From Phycisphaerae bacterium (GTDB taxonomy: Bacteria; Planctomycetota; Phycisphaerae; Phycisphaerales; UBA1924): a stretch of 64,000 bases of DNA. The notes beneath the pieces were generated by a model that saw nothing but the letters and a program-made list of their open reading frames with translations, ran no database searches and was not told the DNA's origin. Positions 40,043-48,495 of the stretch are shown here, piece after piece. The stretch covers positions 1 to 64,000 of the forward strand of contig VGXM01000015.1 in NCBI GenBank assembly GCA_016873295.1. The letters run 5' to 3'. A program made the translations under genes and the position numbers. Within the stretch, counting starts at the first letter, position 1, and each line of letters starts with the position of its first letter.

Positions 40043-42496
40043 TCAGCAGGGCTGGCCGAAGATGTTGATGAAGAAGAGGAAGTCGTTGAAGTCGACGACG
40101 CCGTCGCCGTTGAGGTCCGCGCGCGGATCGCGGAGGGTGAAGAGGTTGATGTAGATGAGGAAGTCGTTGAAGTCGACGACGCCGTCGGCGTTGAGGTCGG
40201 CGGGGCAGGCGTCGACGTGAACGGTCCAGCACCCGCGGCCGAGGAGGCCGGCGACGAGGAGTCGGCGCGTGTCGTCGTACTCGAGGTCGCGGACGGGGGC
40301 CTTGGGGAGGAAGAGCCCGAAGGGCTGCCAGGGGTCGGAGGCCACGGAGCCCGAGGTGGGGTCCTTGGCCCAGGCGCCGCCCAGGCCGCCGATCACGAGG
40401 CGGTGGGCGTCGGAGGAGCTTGGCCTGGGGGGGATCCAGGCGAGGGAGCGGAGGGCGGTGTCGGTGAGGTTGGCGGTGATGTCGAACCAGGTGGTGCCCG
40501 CGTCGCGCGTGATGTAGGCGCGGGTGAAGGAGCAGACGACGACGGTGCGCCAGTCGTCGGGCTTGACGATGATGTCGCGGACGCCGGAGCCGGCGCCGGG
40601 GTACTCGGGGAGGAGGGCGAAGAAGCCGCCGGCGGCGGCGCGGTAGTAGAGGTTGCCGGCGGAGGTGCCGACGTAGAGGACCTCGGGGCGGGCGAGGGAT
40701 CCGGCCCGGGCGCCGTAGGCGGCGGCGGTGGGGGTGCCCTCGAGAGGCTCGGGGTTGGGGTTGGGGAACACGGGCGCGAGGGTGACCTCGGCGACGGTGT
40801 CGCCGCGGGTGGTGGACTCGAAGACCTTGGAGGAGAAGAGGAAGACCAGGTGCCCGCTCTGCTGGGTGTTGTGGTAGACGGGGGTGTAGAACTGGGCGGC
40901 GTCGGCGTCGTAGGCCGTGACGCCCGGGCCGAGGCGCAGTTGCGGGAAATCGACCGAGGTGACCTGGTTGAGGGCGTTGACGCGTCGGCGCATGAAGGAG
41001 AGGAGGTACTGGGCGCTGGTGTAGCGCTCGGAGAACTGCGGGTTGAGGTCGTCGACGGCGGGCCGGCCGCCGTCGCCCGAGCCGATCACGCGCCACAGGG
41101 TGGAGTCGGTCTCGATCTGCTCGGCGGTGGCGTTGTCCTGTGAGCCGGCGAGGGCGATGGCGGAGAGGCGGTCCCAGGCGATGGAGTGGAACTCGAAGGC
41201 GCCGAGGGTGCCGTTGATGCTGATCCAGTCGCCGGAGGTGCTGGCGGGGCTGAGGCGCTTGTAGATGCCGCCGTCGTCGCCTTGGATGATGTTGCCCTGG
41301 GCGTCGAAGAAGGCGGAGCGTGAGTCGGCGTGGGGGGCGGAGTTGCGCGAGGTGCCGTTGTGGGTGGTGGGGCGCCACTGCTGCCCGGTGGGGCGGGAGG
41401 CGTCGCCGCGGAAGAGCCGCCCGGTGAAGTTCATGGCGCCGATGGAGTTGGGGAACCCGCCGCGGTCGCCGTTGCTGGTGGGCTGTCGGTCGCCGCCGAC
41501 GTAAACGACGTTGGAGTTGGCGCGGTCGGCGAGCAGGGAGAGGTGGATGTGCCCCTGGCGTCCGGGGTTGATGCCGATGAAGGTGCCGTCCTCGTCGGTG
41601 CCCGGGAGGTCGAGGGCGGTCCAGAGGGAGCCGAGGGAGGAGGGCTGCTGAATGCGCCACACGCCGTTGGCGACGCTGGCGTTGGCGAAGAGGACCCAGA
41701 GGGCGTCGAAGCCGTGCGGCGAGTAGGACAGGAGGACGTTGTTGGTGGAGCCGGAGAAGCCGGTGACGTTGCGCGTGAGGTTGTGCCAGGTGGCTCCGGC
41801 GTCAAGGCTGGCGTAGACGCCGGCGTTCGAGCCTCCGATGCCGACGTAGAAGCGTTGGGGGTCGGTGGGGTGGGCGATCAGGTCGTACGCCGCGCCCGCG
41901 GGGAGGCCGGAGGTGGGGGCGCCGGAGACGACGGAGAAGGCGATGCCGCTGTCGGTGCTGCGGTAGAGTCCGACGGCGCCCTGCGAGGCCTGGTTGACCG
42001 TGGCCATGAGGAGCGAGCCGCGCTTGATGACGGCGTAGATGTTGCGGTCGAGCAGGTCGTTGAGCCCCGCGGGCTCCCAGGTCTGGCCGGCGTTCTCGGT
42101 GACGAGGAGGCCGGACCTTGGGCCGCCGTTGAGGCCCAGGGCGCTGAAGCGCCCGACGCCGGCGACGAGAGTCTGGTTAGTGGGATCGGTGGTGTCGAAC
42201 TCGAGGTCACCGACGGAGAGGGACTGGTGGTAGTCGGTGAGGGGGGTCCACTCGGGCTCGTCGGCCAGGGCGTCGCGGGTGACCCACACGCCGCCATTGA
42301 CGGCGCCGAGGTAGATCACCTGCGGATCGGTGGGGTGGGGCCTGACGACACGGATGGCGCCGGCGACGGGGCTCTTCTGGGGCTGCATGCCTTCGAGCTG
42401 CCCGAAGTAGGCCGGGGCCGGTCCGCGGAACTCCCAGACCTGGGCACCGGCCAGGGCCGGGAGGCCGGCGAGCGTCAGCAAGGCGGCAGTCCGCAT
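40043..42496 (-). CDS. Secreted BNR/VPS10-type propeller protein with dockerin repeats
   Basis: Codes for 817 residues from the ATG giving MRTAALLTL, with GGGAG upstream. A signal peptide (LLTLAGLPALAGAQ) is followed by a large propeller body with repeats of the type YLGAVNGGVWVTRD, LLVTENAGQTWEPAGL, VYASLDAGATWHNLT and ITRDAGTTWFDIT. These Asp-box (S/T-x-D-x-G-x-T-W) motifs mark BNR/sortilin-type glycan-binding or sialidase-like propellers. The last 55 residues are dockerin EF-hands (DLNADGVVDFNDFLIYIN and DLNGDGVVDFNDFLFFIN) ending Gln-Pro-Cys. It probably binds extracellular polymers. A neighbouring gene encodes another dockerin protein. Confidence 0.86.
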   Translation of the reverse strand: MRTAALLTLAGLPALAGAQVWEFRGPAPAYFGQLEGMQPQKSPVAGAIRVVRPHPTDPQVIYLGAVNGGVWVTRDALADEPEWTPLTDYHQSLSVGDLEFDTTDPTNQTLVAGVGRFSALGLNGGPRSGLLVTENAGQTWEPAGLNDLLDRNIYAVIKRGSLLMATVNQASQGAVGLYRSTDSGIAFSVVSGAPTSGLPAGAAYDLIAHPTDPQRFYVGIGGSNAGVYASLDAGATWHNLTRNVTGFSGSTNNVLLSYSPHGFDALWVLFANASVANGVWRIQQPSSLGSLWTALDLPGTDEDGTFIGINPGRQGHIHLSLLADRANSNVVYVGGDRQPTSNGDRGGFPNSIGAMNFTGRLFRGDASRPTGQQWRPTTHNGTSRNSAPHADSRSAFFDAQGNIIQGDDGGIYKRLSPASTSGDWISINGTLGAFEFHSIAWDRLSAIALAGSQDNATAEQIETDSTLWRVIGSGDGGRPAVDDLNPQFSERYTSAQYLLSFMRRRVNALNQVTSVDFPQLRLGPGVTAYDADAAQFYTPVYHNTQQSGHLVFLFSSKVFESTTRGDTVAEVTLAPVFPNPNPEPLEGTPTAAAYGARAGSLARPEVLYVGTSAGNLYYRAAAGGFFALLPEYPGAGSGVRDIIVKPDDWRTVVVCSFTRAYITRDAGTTWFDITANLTDTALRSLAWIPPRPSSSDAHRLVIGGLGGAWAKDPTSGSVASDPWQPFGLFLPKAPVRDLEYDDTRRLLVAGLLGRGCWTVHVDACPADLNADGVVDFNDFLIYINLFTLRDPRADLNGDGVVDFNDFLFFINIFGQPC

Positions 42497-42593
42497 GGTC
42501 GACTCCCTCTCGCCCGTTCCTGGGCGCGCACAACCCCCTCCCCGCTTGCAGGGCCGGGAATGGTACGGTCGGGGCGCCCGCCCGGTTGCGGGG

Positions 42594-43640
42594 TCAGGCG
42601 CAGCGGTTGAACTCATTGAGGAACTCGAGGAAGTCGTTGAAGTCGTTGAAGTCGATGGTGCCGTCGTTGTTGAAGTCGGCCCGGGGATCGCCGGCGTTGT
42701 AGAGGTTGAGGTACTCGAGCAGGTCGTTGAAGTCGACGATGCAGTCGCCGTTGAGGTTGGCGCGGCAGTCGAGGGTGAAGCCGGTGACGAGGATGATGCG
42801 GTCGCCGCCCCTGAAGGTCGAGAACAGGAAGTCGCCGCTGAGGGGGTCTCGCGTGCCGCCCTCGGTGCCCGACAGGCCGGTGAGGAAGATGCGCTGCGTG
42901 GCGGGGAGGGGGTCGCCGTTGGCGTCGATCTCGTAGGTCACGATCCGCCCGGTGTTGTACTCGCTGACGAGGATCGAATCGACGTCGAAGGCGGGGTTGC
43001 CGCGGGCGACGTAGACGATGCCCTCGGGTCCGCCGCCGATGAAGACGTCGACGTCGGGGTTGCGCGTGACGTCAAAGGTGCCGAACCCGTCCGGGCTGAC
43101 GGTCGTGTCGTACCAGTATCCCGTGCCGTAGGAGGCGATCTTGAGGCGCCCTTCACCGGCGAACCCGGGCGGGACGAAGCGCAGCGTGCCGACCGACCCG
43201 GTCAGCCCGGGAATGGTCGAGAGGGCGATGATCCGGTCGGGGCTGGCACTGCCGGGCCTGGTCTGGCCCAGCGTGTGCGTCGGGTACCCGGTGAAGAAGA
43301 GGACGTCGCCGGGGCCGAAGTCGAGCCCGCCGTCGATGTTCGGCGCGGTCGAGTGCACCCCGGTGTTGCCGACCAGGCCCGTGATGACGTTGCCCGCACC
43401 GCGGATGAGCGGGACGCGGTAGATGGCCGCTGCGGCACTGTTGGCCGAGCCCCCGACGAGCAGGACGTTGGGGTCGGCGGGGTCGAAGGCGATGCCCCCC
43501 AGGGGCCCCGGGACGTTCGCCGGCCCGCCGAGGTCCACGATCCGGTAGCACCCGGTCTGCTGGTAGAAGGGGTCCATGACTTGGGCAAGGGCCGCGGAAG
43601 CGACGCAGGCCATGGCTGTGAGAACGACTCCCTGGTACAT
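42594..43640 (-). CDS. Secreted propeller-like protein with dockerin repeats
   Basis: Codes for 348 residues; GGGAG lies seven bases before the ATG giving MYQGVV. A signal peptide (LTAMACVASAALAQ) is followed by repeats such as GGIAFDPADPNVLLVGG, LDFGPGDVLFFTGYP and GRIVTYEIDANGDPL, suggesting a small propeller. The dockerin reads NLNGDCIVDFNDLLEYLN and NNDGTIDFNDFNDFLEFLN, ending Asn-Arg-Cys-Ala. Two oddities stand out: a Cys inside the first calcium loop, and a nine-base in-frame duplication (42633-42650) adding three residues after the second loop. It may be a free variant of the module. It lies about 97 bases before the 40043-42496 gene. Confidence 0.83.
   Translation of the reverse strand: MYQGVVLTAMACVASAALAQVMDPFYQQTGCYRIVDLGGPANVPGPLGGIAFDPADPNVLLVGGSANSAAAAIYRVPLIRGAGNVITGLVGNTGVHSTAPNIDGGLDFGPGDVLFFTGYPTHTLGQTRPGSASPDRIIALSTIPGLTGSVGTLRFVPPGFAGEGRLKIASYGTGYWYDTTVSPDGFGTFDVTRNPDVDVFIGGGPEGIVYVARGNPAFDVDSILVSEYNTGRIVTYEIDANGDPLPATQRIFLTGLSGTEGGTRDPLSGDFLFSTFRGGDRIILVTGFTLDCRANLNGDCIVDFNDLLEYLNLYNAGDPRADFNNDGTIDFNDFNDFLEFLNEFNRCA
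42633..42650 (-). repeat. Nine-base tandem duplication in a dockerin
   Basis: GTCGTTGAA occurs twice in tandem on the plus strand, inserting Asp-Phe-Asn again after DFND in the second EF-hand of the 42594-43640 gene. None of the other six dockerins in the window has it. Confidence 0.8.
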
Positions 43641-43702
43641 CACAAATCTCCCTGCTTTGGTGCGATCCCGACGCGCACGCCGAGTCGGGGTTGGTCTTCG
43701 AG

Positions 43703-43740
43703 CGAAGGCTCGGGCCGTCCGGTTCTGATCCGAGCCTTCG
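43703..43740. other. Perfect 11-bp hairpin
   Basis: CGAAGGCTCGG at 43703-43713 pairs with CCGAGCCTTCG at 43730-43740 across a 16-base loop. It lies between two minus-strand genes, just before a tandem repeat array. No T-tract follows on either strand. Confidence 0.6.
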
Positions 43741-43745
43741 TCGCC

Positions 43746-44020
43746 GGGCCTCCTCAGGCTCGGCGTGCGGGCCTCCTCAGGCTGGGCGTGCGGGCCTCCT
43801 CAGGCTCGGCGTGCGGGCCTCCTCAGGCTGGGCGTGCGGGCCTCCTCAGGCTGGGCGTGCGGGCCTCCTCAGGCTCGGCGTGCGGGCCTCCTCAGGCTCG
43901 GCGTGCGGGCCTCCTCAGGCTCGGCGTGCGGGCCTCCTCAGGCTGGGCGTGCGGGCCTCCTCAGGCTCGGCGTGCGGGCCTCCTCAGGCTCGGCGTGCGG
44001 GCCTCCTCAGGCTCGGCGTG
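43746..44020. repeat. 12-copy tandem repeat of 23 nt
   Basis: The unit is GGGCCTCCTCAGGCTCGGCGTGC, repeated twelve times without spacers (275 bases). Copies differ mainly at position 16, which is C in units 1, 3, 6, 7, 8, 10, 11 and 12 and G in units 2, 4, 5 and 9. Each copy contains the small palindrome GCCT-CCTC-AGGC. The period is not a multiple of three, so the open frames through it give a 23-residue pattern only by arithmetic. The rest of 43641-44136 holds no gene. Confidence 0.95.
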
Positions 44021-44136
44021 GTTGGTGAGGGGACGTCAACAGAGCATCCTCTTCCCTACTTCGTGCGGTGCGCCAACCAGGCCATGCTACCGAATCCGGG
44101 GTCTGAGTCCATACCAAAAAGCGCGCCAACGGACTG

Positions 44137-44748
44137 CTAACCGGGCGGCCTGGGCATCGGTTGCGGCGGCGTCCCGATGGGGCGCGGCGCGCCGGGTCCG
44201 GGCGCCCGGATCGGGTCGTCGCGGCGATCACCCCGTGCAAGGGTGATCTCGACCGTGAGCCATTCCGACCCGCCGGGGGGCGTGTACAGGAACTCGGTCC
44301 TGGTGGTCGTGTCGTTGACGATGGTGTGGACCTCCTTCCAGCGGGCCCGCCCGCCGTCGGCGGACTCCATGGTCCCGGCCAGGATGAGCGTCTTGCCGGC
44401 GCCGTCGGCCTGCCCGGTGAGGATCACCAGGCCTGGGTGGATCGGGCTGAAGAAGACCGATTCGAAGCGACCCGCGCGCGAGTCGTAGCGGATGGCGTGG
44501 AACGGGAGCGCCTCGCGCTGGGCGGGATCGACGGCGAGGGTCTGGATCAGCCCCTGGGCCTCGCGGCGTTCGACGTTGAGCGTGATCTCGCCGGGGCGGG
44601 TGCCGGGCGCCGACCACGTCCGAACCTGCGCCCGCCAGACGCCTTGGAGGGCGTCGAGCGGCGGCGTCAGCGGCGGGGCGTCGGGGGCCGCCCCCGGGAT
44701 CGAGGTGAATCCGAGCCCGACCAGAGCGCCGAGTGCGAGCAGCCGCAT
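44137..44748 (-). CDS. Secreted DUF1579-like protein
   Basis: Codes for 203 residues; GGAGG precedes the ATG giving MRLLALGAL. A signal peptide (LLALGALVGLGFTSIPGA) is followed by a small beta-barrel-type body with LQGVWRAQVRTWSAP, RYDSRAGRFESVFFS and KTLILAGTMESADGGRARWKEVH. The strand order and ending resemble DUF1579, a family of unknown function found in planctomycetes and others. The C-terminus is Pro-rich. It lies 120 bases after another DUF1579-type gene, from which a hairpin terminator separates it. Whether the two act together is unknown. Confidence 0.68.
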   Translation of the reverse strand: MRLLALGALVGLGFTSIPGAAPDAPPLTPPLDALQGVWRAQVRTWSAPGTRPGEITLNVERREAQGLIQTLAVDPAQREALPFHAIRYDSRAGRFESVFFSPIHPGLVILTGQADGAGKTLILAGTMESADGGRARWKEVHTIVNDTTTRTEFLYTPPGGSEWLTVEITLARGDRRDDPIRAPGPGAPRPIGTPPQPMPRPPG

Positions 44749-44802
44749 GGTGTGCCCTCCGTGTGGTCCAGCCCGGAACGGTATCGCCGCGGGCTCGAAC
44801 GC

Positions 44803-44834
44803 ACCGACCCCCCGGGTCGGCCCGGGGGGTCGGT
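44803..44834 (-). terminator. Hairpin after the DUF1579 gene
   Basis: A perfect 14-bp stem (ACCGACCCCCCGGG and its complement) with a four-base loop starts 33 bases after the stop of the 44868-45593 gene. Only a weak T-containing tract (GCGTTCG) follows, so efficiency is uncertain, but the stem is strong. Confidence 0.6.
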
Positions 44835-44867
44835 GATCGAGCGCGTCCCGGATGGTCGCGGAGCGGC

Positions 44868-45593
44868 TCAGCGCTTGCTGTCGCCGGCGTCGGTCTTCTT
44901 GACGGAGTCGGGCTTGGCGTCGCTCTTGAGCTTGCGCGTGTAGGTGATGATCATCACGCGGTCGTCGGTGCCCTCGGGCGTGCCGAAGAACTCCATGGTG
45001 TGCTTGTCGGGGGAGACGATGGTGATGACCTCGCGCTGCTTGACGGTCTTGCGGGTGGCGGCGTCGGTGTGCTCGCCGTGCATGGTGAAGACCTTGCCCG
45101 CGTCGTCCACGCTGCCGCGGTTGGTGTAGAGCCCGGTCGACATGGAGTCGATCCAGATGGCCTCGTAGCGCTGGTCGATGTTGTTGTAGCCCCAGAGGCT
45201 CAGGCCCTTGAAGGGCATGTCCATCATGGAGCCGCTGTACTTGGAGCGGAGGAAGCGGCCCTCGAACTCCATGGCGCTGGACATGCTGCCCGTGGACTTC
45301 TGGGCGTGCCCGCCGGGCATCGTCATGACCACCTCGGCGTCCCACTCGCCCACGAGCTGCTCGAGGAACTTGTGGTGCTTGCCGGGCATCGAGGCCTCCA
45401 TCAACGCCTTCATCGAATCGTCCATCTCGGGCTGACCCTCCAAGGCCTTCTTAGCGCCGTCGACGATGTCGCCCGCCTTCTTCTCGATCTTCTTGGTCGT
45501 GTCCTGGACCTTGGTCGGCCCGCTGTCCTGGGCCCACGCGGGCATGGCGATCAGGCCGGCGGCGGCGACCAGTGCGAAAACGGTGCGCTTCAT
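44868..45593 (-). CDS. Secreted DUF1579 family protein
   Basis: Codes for 241 residues from the ATG giving MKRTVFALV, with AAGGGGAT upstream. A signal peptide (AGLIAMPAWAQ) is followed by a Lys-rich helical linker (TKKIEKKAGDIVDGAKKALEG) and the DUF1579 body: LEQLVGEWDAEVVMTMPGG, FLRSKYSGSMMDMPFKGLS and ITIVSPDKHTMEFFGTPEG. The family is widespread and of unknown role. A TATCAT hexamer near 45671-45676 on the minus strand may be part of its promoter, with no good -35. Its downstream neighbour is a shorter relative. Confidence 0.8.
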   Translation of the reverse strand: MKRTVFALVAAAGLIAMPAWAQDSGPTKVQDTTKKIEKKAGDIVDGAKKALEGQPEMDDSMKALMEASMPGKHHKFLEQLVGEWDAEVVMTMPGGHAQKSTGSMSSAMEFEGRFLRSKYSGSMMDMPFKGLSLWGYNNIDQRYEAIWIDSMSTGLYTNRGSVDDAGKVFTMHGEHTDAATRKTVKQREVITIVSPDKHTMEFFGTPEGTDDRVMIITYTRKLKSDAKPDSVKKTDAGDSKR

Positions 45594-45768
45594 TCGGATC
45601 CCCTTCGTCCCCCGTGCCAAGGCAACCCCCGACCGCCACGCGCGGCGGGCCGATCGCCCCGGCGAAGGAGATGATACCCAAACAAACACCGCAAGTCGAT
45701 GAGGTGGACACCCTGTTCGGTTGATTGTCGGTGCTTGCGGGCGAGAAACGCGCCGCGATTGGCCCGGT

Positions 45769-47028
45769 TCAGCGCGGTCCCGGCGGGGGTGCGGGCTGGA
45801 TGGGGACGTATTCGCTGACGTGGACGCCGAAGGCTTCGATGCCGGGCATGGGCTTGGGGGCGTTGGTGAGGACGCGGAGGTTGGAGAGGCCCAGGTCGCG
45901 GAGGATCTGGCCCCCGATGCCGTGGTCGCGGTGCGGCTGGGCGCCGGGCGGGGGCGCGGTCGGCGCCGCGGGATCGCCGGACAAGTGCGCAAAGTCGGGG
46001 TCGTCGGGGTGCCGGTCATGCCGGCGGACCGAGTGCATGCGGGCGGCGAGGTCGGCGGCGTCGAAGGCCGCGGGCGGCGTCGTGGAACGCAGGTACACGA
46101 TCGCCCCCTCGCCCGCCCGGGCGATCGCCCGCATCGCCCCGTGCAGCAACTGCCCGGATGAATAGGAAGCGCCGGGGACGGACTCCAGGTCATCGAAGAT
46201 GTCGCCGAGGAGGTGCCGGCGGTGCATGCGCACGAGCGTGGGCCCTTGGACGGGGATGGGGTGCCCCGCGCCGTCGAGGCGCCCGACCTGCCCCATGACC
46301 AAGGCCATGTGGGGCAGGGGATCGACGAGGGACTCGTAGGCGATGCCGGTGAAGACGCCCAAGGGCGTGCGCACGGGTCGGCCCAGGACGGGCTCGAGTC
46401 GGCGGACGAGGGACTCGCGTTCGAGGCGGTGGGCGATGACCTGGGCGACGGAGCACATCCTGAGGCGGTGCTTGGCGCAGAACTTCTCCAGGTCCGGCAC
46501 GCGGGCCATCTCGCCGTCCTCGCGCATGATCTCGATGATGACGGCGGCGGGGTGGAGCCCGGCGAGCCGGCACAGGTCGACGGAGCCCTCGGTCTGCCCG
46601 GTGCGGACGAGCACCCCGCCGTCGCGGGCCCGGAGCGGGTTGACGTGACCGGGCCGGACGAAGTCGGCGGGGGAACTGTCGGGCCTGATGGCGTGGAGGA
46701 TGGTCTTGGCGCGTTCCCTGGCGGAGACGCCTGTGGTGAACCCCAGGCGCGGGTGCCCGTCGATGGAGACGGTGAAGGCGGTGCCGCGGGCGGTGGTGTT
46801 GAGGGCGGCCTGGGGGACCAGGTCGAGGCGGTCGCAGTCGGCCTGGGTCAGCGAGAGGCACAGGTACCCCATCGCCTCCTTGAGCATGAAGGCGATGGCC
46901 TCGGGCGTGACGCACTGGGCGGGGAGGACGAGGTCCCCCTCGTTCTCGCGCGACTCGTCGTCGGTGAGGACCACCATGCGCCCCGCGCGCAGCTCGTCGA
47001 GGATCTCGGGGATGGGGGAGAACGGCAC
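45769..47028 (-). CDS. RibBA-type protein with degraded active sites
   Basis: Codes for 419 residues from a GTG giving VPFSPIPE, eight bases after the upstream stop. The N-terminal half matches 3,4-dihydroxy-2-butanone-4-phosphate synthase (RibB): VLTDDESRENEGDLVLPAQ and RPGHVNPLRARDGGVLVR. The usual metal-binding GHTEA motif reads GQTEG, so the His is replaced by Gln. The C-terminal half aligns with GTP cyclohydrolase II (RibA), ending GIGGQILRDLGLSNLRVLTN and GVHVSEYVPI. Its zinc-site cysteines are gone: RVHSEC...RCDCG is replaced by RMHRRHLLGDIF and ASYSSGQL. The riboflavin role is therefore doubtful for the second domain and needs caution for the first. Confidence 0.82.
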   Translation of the reverse strand: MPFSPIPEILDELRAGRMVVLTDDESRENEGDLVLPAQCVTPEAIAFMLKEAMGYLCLSLTQADCDRLDLVPQAALNTTARGTAFTVSIDGHPRLGFTTGVSARERAKTILHAIRPDSSPADFVRPGHVNPLRARDGGVLVRTGQTEGSVDLCRLAGLHPAAVIIEIMREDGEMARVPDLEKFCAKHRLRMCSVAQVIAHRLERESLVRRLEPVLGRPVRTPLGVFTGIAYESLVDPLPHMALVMGQVGRLDGAGHPIPVQGPTLVRMHRRHLLGDIFDDLESVPGASYSSGQLLHGAMRAIARAGEGAIVYLRSTTPPAAFDAADLAARMHSVRRHDRHPDDPDFAHLSGDPAAPTAPPPGAQPHRDHGIGGQILRDLGLSNLRVLTNAPKPMPGIEAFGVHVSEYVPIQPAPPPGPR

Positions 47029-47036
47029 GCGGGAGG

Positions 47037-48386
47037 TTAGGTTGGGGCGGGTCCGGGGAGCGGGCGGAGGTAGGTGAAGCGTCGCCAGAGCCACTCCATG
47101 GGGCCGTAGCGGAAGCGGCGGAGGTACAGCGTGCTGAAGGCGAGCTGGAAGGCGTAGATGGCGGCGACGATTGCGTAGCGCTCGGTGCGGTCGGTCTGTC
47201 CGTAGAGCCCCAGGCCGTAGAAGTAGAAGATGGAGGAGGCGAAGAGCGACTGCATGAGGTAGTTGGTGAGGGCGAGGCGGCCTGTGTTGGCGAGCAGGGT
47301 GGTGGCGCGCTCGGCCCGCCCGGCGTGGACGAGGAGCACCATGGCCGACAGGTACCCCAGGCTCAAGAGGGGCGCGCCCAGCGTGTGGGTCAGGCTGTGG
47401 AGCGCGAGCGTGCCGGGCGTCATGTTGAGGCCCACGAGCGTGTAGCCGACCGCGACCAGCGGCAGCCCGACGAAGAGCCCGAGGAGGGCCAGGCGCCGAT
47501 GCAATCCGAGGCGCGCCGGGTCGAAGGCGCCGGACTTGAGCATGGCGGCCCCGAAGCAGAACATCGCGATGATCGTCCAGCCGAACCCGATCATCGTGAA
47601 GAGGAGCATCATGACCCAGCTGACGGCCCGGAAGAGGAAGAGGTCGAGGTAGGGGCCCCGCTGGTGGGCCTGGATGTCGAGGCGGACCCAGCCCGGGTCG
47701 GTGAAGGAATAGGCCTTGCCGTCCTTCCACAGGCCGACCAGTTGCAGGAACGGCGACGGGGCGGGTGCGGTCGACGCCGTGGGATCGCTCGGGAGGGCGG
47801 GCCCGGCGTCGGGCGTGGGCTCGGCGATGGCGGGGGCGGTGAGGGACTCGGCGGGCACGCCGCGGGCCGGGGTCTGGTCCATGGGCGTGACGAGGGCGAA
47901 GAGCGAGGCGACGAGCGCGACGAACACGAAGATCGACACCCCGATCGCGACCAGGGCCCGGGGCCTGAGCGACCCGAGGACCATGAGCAGGAGGGCCCCG
48001 GCGGCGTAGAGGAACAGGATGTCGCCGAACCAGATCCCGAGGGCATGCAGCAGGCCCAGGGCCCCGAGGAAGAAGACCCGGCGGAGGTAGACCGGGACGT
48101 AGCGTCCGGTGCCGAGCAGTCGCTGGCGCTGCATCGCAAAGCCGATCCCGAAGAGGAGCGAGAAGAGCCCGTAGAACTTCCCCTCGCAGAAGACGGCGGA
48201 CGCGTAGAAGAGGATCTTGTCGCGGAGCGTGTGCTCGTTGACGGGCACAATGTCCAGGGCCATGCCCAGGGGCATCGCTGCAAAGTCGATGTTCACGATC
48301 AGGATGCCCAGGAGCGCCAGCCCGCGGGCGGCGTCGAGCGCGACGATGCGGGTGCGGGGCGGGACGGGCACTGCGGGTTGGGTCAT
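47037..48386 (-). CDS. DUF418/YeiB-type multi-pass membrane protein
   Basis: Codes for 449 residues from the ATG giving MTQPAVPV; an ATG 18 bases further upstream is also possible. The N-terminus RIVALDAARGLALLGILIVNI and the following GKFYGLFSLLFGIGFAMQ are typical of the DUF418/YeiB family, related to membrane acyltransferase-like proteins. About nine or ten membrane helices are visible. A long loop of some 70 residues, rich in Pro, Ala and Thr (about 180-250), interrupts the middle. The C-terminal part has SLTHTLGAPLLSLGYLSAMVLL and LTNYLMQSL. The activity is not known. It overlaps nothing and is followed after eight bases by the RibBA gene. Confidence 0.85.
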   Translation of the reverse strand: MTQPAVPVPPRTRIVALDAARGLALLGILIVNIDFAAMPLGMALDIVPVNEHTLRDKILFYASAVFCEGKFYGLFSLLFGIGFAMQRQRLLGTGRYVPVYLRRVFFLGALGLLHALGIWFGDILFLYAAGALLLMVLGSLRPRALVAIGVSIFVFVALVASLFALVTPMDQTPARGVPAESLTAPAIAEPTPDAGPALPSDPTASTAPAPSPFLQLVGLWKDGKAYSFTDPGWVRLDIQAHQRGPYLDLFLFRAVSWVMMLLFTMIGFGWTIIAMFCFGAAMLKSGAFDPARLGLHRRLALLGLFVGLPLVAVGYTLVGLNMTPGTLALHSLTHTLGAPLLSLGYLSAMVLLVHAGRAERATTLLANTGRLALTNYLMQSLFASSIFYFYGLGLYGQTDRTERYAIVAAIYAFQLAFSTLYLRRFRYGPMEWLWRRFTYLRPLPGPAPT

Positions 48387-48495
48387 CCCGGCATTATGCG
48401 GCATCGCGGGATTGGCTTGCACGCCCCGGGGCGCGCGGAACCCCCGGTCCGGGATCCCCAACAACAGGTCGGGCGCACCGCCCAGGGGCACCGCC

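Noticed and set aside
43746-44020. CRISPR array
   Set aside because: The repeats are directly joined, with no unique spacers and no cas genes.
43691-44140. A frame encoding a 23-residue repeated peptide
   Set aside because: The DNA period is 23, so every frame reads a repeat of 69 bases; the composition is not protein-like and no ribosome site precedes it.
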